NCBI GenBank assembly: GCA_020249025.1
Contig: JADCGM010000119.1
Location: forward strand, 1 to 12,495
Reading direction: 5' to 3'
DNA: 12,495 nucleotides
Origin: Alphaproteobacteria bacterium
GTDB lineage: Bacteria > Pseudomonadota > Alphaproteobacteria > Sphingomonadales > Sphingomonadaceae
The notes beneath the pieces were generated by a model. The model did not search any database. It saw nothing but the letters and a program-made list of their open reading frames with translations, and had not been told where the DNA came from. Shown one piece after another: positions 8,180 to 12,495 of the stretch. The translations under genes were made by a program, and so were the position numbers. Within the stretch, counting starts at the first letter, position 1; the number at the start of each line of letters is the position of its first letter.

Positions 8180-9706
8180 ATGCTCTTCAACAGCTTCGAA
8201 TTCATCTTCCTGTTCCTGCCGGTCGCGGTCGTGGGCTATTTCGGCCTCGCCCGCTTCGCTGGCGCGACCGCGGCGCAGGTCTGGCTGATCGCCGCCTCGA
8301 TCTTCTTTTATGGCTGGTGGAACCCGGTCTATCTGCCGCTGCTCGGCGCGCTGATGGTCTTCACCTATTTGGTCGGCAAGCGGCTGTCGAAGCAGCCGAG
8401 CCGGCTGGTGCTGGGGCTCGGCATCGCCGTTCTGCTGGGCGTGCTCGGCTACTACAAATACGCCAACTTCTTCGTCGCCAACGTCGATGCGCTGACCGGC
8501 GCCGACTGGGCGGTCGAGGCGGTCGTGCTGCCGCTCGCGATCAGCTTCTTCACCTTCCAGAAGATCGCCTATCTCGTCGACAGCCACCGCGGCCTGACCC
8601 GGGATACCCGCCCGCTCGAATTCACGCTGTTCGTGGTGTTCTTCCCGCAGCTGATCGCCGGGCCCATCGTCCACTGGAAGGAAATCCTGCCGCAGTTCCG
8701 GCTGCCCGAGGCCTATCGGGTGCAGGCCGAGAACATCGCGGTCGGGCTCGCCATCTTCGCGCTCGGGCTGTTCAAGAAGGCGGTGCTGGCCGACGGGATC
8801 GCCGTCCACGCAACGCCGACGTTCAATGCGGCCGAGGCGGGCGTCGCACCCGATCTGCTGACCGCCTGGGCGGCGGCGCTGGCCTACACGCTCCAGCTCT
8901 ATTTCGACTTCTCGGGCTATTCCGACATGGCCATCGGCAGCGCCCGGCTGTTCGGTATCCGCCTGCCGCTCAATTTCAACTCGCCCTACAAGGCGGCCAA
9001 CATCATCGATTTCTGGCGGCGCTGGCACATGACGCTGTCGCGCTTCCTGCGCGACTATCTCTACATCGCGCTGGGTGGCAACCGGCGCGGGCCGGTACGG
9101 CGCTACGCCAACCTCATGGCGACGATGCTGCTCGGCGGGCTCTGGCACGGCGCAGGCTGGCCCTTCGTGCTGTGGGGCGGGCTGCACGGCCTCTATCTCG
9201 TCATCAATCATGCCTGGCGGCGGATCGTGCCGGAGTCGATCGCAGCCCTCGGCGCCTACCGGTTCGCAGCGTGGCTGGTCACGTTCGTGGCGGTCGTCGT
9301 CGCCTGGGTGCCGTTCCGCGCGCCGACGCTCGAAGGGGCCGGGCGCATCCTCGCCGGGATGGCCGGGCTCAACGGCGTGGCGCTGCCCAACGCCATCGGC
9401 GCGCGCCTCGGCGGGCTGCGCGAGCTGCTGGAGGGCTTGGGCGTCGGCTTCGCGCTCGGCGGCGGCAGCGCCTTCGTCATGGCGTGGCTGTGGATCGTGG
9501 CGCTCGGCGCGATCGCGGTTCTGTTGCCCAACACGCAGCAGATCATGCGCGGCTGGCGGCCGGCGCTCGACCTCGACGAGATCGCGCCGGCCCGGCGGCT
9601 GCTGTGGGCCCCGACCCGCGGCTGGGCGCTGGCGACGGCGGCGGTGGCCGTCGGCGGGACCCTGGCGCTGACCCAGGTCTCCGAATTCCTCTATTTCCAG
9701 TTCTGA
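8180..9706 (+). CDS. MBOAT family membrane-bound O-acyltransferase (AlgI/DltB type)
   Basis: A 508-residue polytopic inner-membrane protein with about 10-12 hydrophobic segments. MBOAT proteins of this branch (AlgI, PatA, DltB) take an acyl group, usually acetyl, from the cytoplasm and pass it outward for O-acylation of a surface glycan. Recognisable blocks are the opening MLFNSFEFIFLFLPV, LPLAISFFTFQKIAYLVD, FFPQLIAGPIVHW, YFDFSGYSDMAIG, then FWRRWHMTLSRFLRDYLYI with His283, and GGLWHGAGWPFVLWGGLHG with His323. His323 is the invariant MBOAT histidine and falls almost at the AlgI position (His322). The ATG at 8180 starts the conserved N terminus; an AGG 7 nt upstream is a weak ribosome-binding site. 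An SGNH-like gene follows after 4 bp. No alginate or teichoic-acid genes are in view, so the acceptor polymer is unknown. Confidence 0.93.
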   Translation: MLFNSFEFIFLFLPVAVVGYFGLARFAGATAAQVWLIAASIFFYGWWNPVYLPLLGALMVFTYLVGKRLSKQPSRLVLGLGIAVLLGVLGYYKYANFFVANVDALTGADWAVEAVVLPLAISFFTFQKIAYLVDSHRGLTRDTRPLEFTLFVVFFPQLIAGPIVHWKEILPQFRLPEAYRVQAENIAVGLAIFALGLFKKAVLADGIAVHATPTFNAAEAGVAPDLLTAWAAALAYTLQLYFDFSGYSDMAIGSARLFGIRLPLNFNSPYKAANIIDFWRRWHMTLSRFLRDYLYIALGGNRRGPVRRYANLMATMLLGGLWHGAGWPFVLWGGLHGLYLVINHAWRRIVPESIAALGAYRFAAWLVTFVAVVVAWVPFRAPTLEGAGRILAGMAGLNGVALPNAIGARLGGLRELLEGLGVGFALGGGSAFVMAWLWIVALGAIAVLLPNTQQIMRGWRPALDLDEIAPARRLLWAPTRGWALATAAVAVGGTLALTQVSEFLYFQF

Positions 9707-9710
9707 CGCC

Positions 9711-10904
9711 GTGACCCGCTACCTCACCACCTTCGCCCTCGCCTTCGTCGCGCTGCTGCTGGCGGTTGCCGGCTTCACCCGGCTGATGGACCCCGCCGGC
9801 TATTGGGGCGGGCCGATCGTCCCCGGGCTCAACGCGGTCAAGCCGGCCTCGGCGGAACATCTGCGCTCGGTGAAGCTGCGGCAGGCCGAGCGGCTGCAGC
9901 CGCTCACCATCGTCGCGGGCAATTCGCGCGTCGACGTCGGTATCGATCCGGGATCGCGGGCGTGGCCGCGCGACTGGCGGCCGGTCTACAACCTCGGCCT
10001 GCCCGGGGCCTATCAGCACCAGACGGTCGATGCGGTCCTGCACGCGCTCGACACCACGGGCGCCAAGCGGGTCGTGCTCGGGGTCGATGTCATCGATTAC
10101 CGGGTGTCGGAGGAGGCGTGGGCGCGGTGGCGGCCATCGCCGCGCCGGCCTGAGACCATCGGCAATCCGCGCGAACTCGCCGAGCTGCTGATCTCGCTCG
10201 ATGCGCTGGGGCGCTCGCTCGCCGCGATCCCCGAGCAGCATAGCCGCAACCCGCAGAACATCACCCGCCAGGGCTTCAATTCGCTCGCCGAATACAATGA
10301 CATCGTCGCCGCCGAGGGCCATGCGGCGCTGTTCGGGCAGCGGCTGCGCGAGAATGCGGCGCGCTGGGCGACGTGGCCGAAGGCGGTCGCGTGGCCGGGG
10401 CCGGGGGGCAGCGACGCCTGGGCCTCGCTCGACCGTCTGGCGGCGGAGTGCCGGCGGCGCGGTGTCGAGCTCATCCTTGTCACCTACCCCTATCATGCCG
10501 AGGTGCGGCTGCTGTTCGACGAACTCGGGATGACCCCAGCGTTCGAGGACTGGCGGGCGCGGCTGGCGACGGCGGCGGCGCGCGCGGGCGTGCCGGTCTG
10601 GGATTTCACCGCGATCACGCCGCTGACGTCGGAAGCCGTACCGCCGCCCGGCGACACCGCGACCCACATGCGCTGGTATTGGGAGGGCGGGCATTTCAAG
10701 GCGTCGCTCGGCGACCGGATGATCGCGACGATCGCCGGTGCGCCCGATGCGCAGGCGCGGCGGCTGACGCCCGCGACGGCGGCCGCAATGGACGAGGCCG
10801 ACCGCGATGCGCTCGATGCCTACCGCGCCACCAACCCCGCGGTCGCCGCCGAGGTGGCGCGGATGGTCGCGGCGTCGTTGGACAAGAGCGCGCCCGTCCG
10901 CTAA
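9711..10904 (+). CDS. membrane-anchored SGNH-like protein, partner of the MBOAT acyltransferase
   Basis: A 397-residue protein with a single hydrophobic segment near the N terminus (about 5-23), probably an uncleaved anchor or signal, leaving the rest in the periplasm. No catalogued name is recognised with certainty. The pattern fits the SGNH/GDSL-like fold: a strand ending in VAGNSRVDVG (Ser72 as candidate nucleophile), a middle strand KRVVLGVDVIDYR (about 119-131), a strand VELILVTYPYHAE (about 255-267), and a late YWEGGHFKASLGDRM with His328. In classical SGNH enzymes the residue three before that histidine is Asp; here it is Glu325. It starts at GTG (9711), 4 bp after the MBOAT stop, with no good ribosome-binding site, which suggests coupled translation. 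By analogy with AlgJ/AlgX and PatB it may complete acyl transfer to a glycan. That role is inference from context plus motifs. Confidence 0.72.
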   Translation: MTRYLTTFALAFVALLLAVAGFTRLMDPAGYWGGPIVPGLNAVKPASAEHLRSVKLRQAERLQPLTIVAGNSRVDVGIDPGSRAWPRDWRPVYNLGLPGAYQHQTVDAVLHALDTTGAKRVVLGVDVIDYRVSEEAWARWRPSPRRPETIGNPRELAELLISLDALGRSLAAIPEQHSRNPQNITRQGFNSLAEYNDIVAAEGHAALFGQRLRENAARWATWPKAVAWPGPGGSDAWASLDRLAAECRRRGVELILVTYPYHAEVRLLFDELGMTPAFEDWRARLATAAARAGVPVWDFTAITPLTSEAVPPPGDTATHMRWYWEGGHFKASLGDRMIATIAGAPDAQARRLTPATAAAMDEADRDALDAYRATNPAVAAEVARMVAASLDKSAPVR

Positions 10905-10907
10905 ACG
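10878..10907 (+). promoter_or_regulatory. weak candidate promoter for ettA
   Basis: TTGGAC (10878-10883) and TAAACG (10902-10907), 18 bp apart, straddle the stop of the SGNH-like gene. Both match the consensus poorly. The 48-bp gap before ettA has no terminator-like hairpin, so read-through from the MBOAT operon is equally possible. Confidence 0.2.
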
Positions 10908-10952
10908 CCGCGCCGATCTTCCAGACAGTCAGCGCACCAGGCGGAGCTTCCT

Positions 10953-12495
<1,543 letters not shown>

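Noticed and set aside
8062..8205. Extending the M28 peptidase to the in-frame ATG at 8205
   Set aside because: It would place 48 residues before the signal peptide, overlap the divergent MBOAT start and ignore the GGGAGG site.
8156..9211. A 351-codon minus-strand open frame opposite the MBOAT gene
   Set aside because: The MBOAT gene has all family motifs and hydrophobic segments. The opposing frame is charged, repetitive and without recognisable domain.

Overview
The window is a GC-rich (roughly two thirds G+C), gene-dense chromosomal segment. Strong G/C preference at third codon positions, GTG starts, the gyrA sequence and the mix of families point to an alphaproteobacterium, most likely of the Sphingomonadales. 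That placement is a judgement from reading the proteins, not a search result. Apart from the two genes cut by the window edges, all genes look intact. I see no tRNA, rRNA, CRISPR array, insertion sequence, prophage or integrase, and no gap between genes reaches 300 bases.

Left part (1-2858): the 3' end of mnmA (tRNA 2-thiouridylase) runs rightward. It converges on a leftward three-gene operon read pdxH - fieF - phzF-like. The three genes share start/stop overlaps (ATGA at 2262-2265, TGATG at 1319-1323), so they are probably co-transcribed and translationally coupled. They encode the last step of pyridoxal phosphate synthesis, a divalent-metal efflux transporter of the cation diffusion facilitator family, and a PhzF-fold isomerase/epimerase of unknown substrate.

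Centre (2859-8061): a 167-bp divergent promoter region with a tight C5/G5 hairpin separates pdxH from gyrA. gyrA (DNA gyrase subunit A) is complete, starts at GTG, and has the quinolone-sensitive residues. It converges on a probable 49-residue small protein on the minus strand, with only 4 bp between the stop codons, inside a 12-bp perfect palindrome. Next come an NAD(P)-binding Rossmann protein of the atypical SDR/NmrA-like group, whose leader carries a G-quadruplex-like G-rich stretch at the ribosome-binding position, and, convergent to it, a secreted M28 metallopeptidase resembling carboxypeptidase Q.

Right part (8062-12495): divergent from the peptidase is a two-gene unit, an MBOAT membrane O-acyltransferase (AlgI/DltB type) followed 4 bp later by a membrane-anchored protein that looks SGNH-like. 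By analogy with AlgI/AlgJ/AlgX and PatA/PatB systems, the pair probably carries acetyl groups across the inner membrane onto an extracytoplasmic glycan. The acceptor cannot be told from this window. The last gene, ettA, encodes the ABC-F translation factor that gates ribosome entry into elongation; it runs off the right edge.

Most of the window is ordinary housekeeping sequence. The least-described parts are the MBOAT/SGNH-like pair, the small ORF beside gyrA, and several palindromes in intergenic or stop-codon regions.
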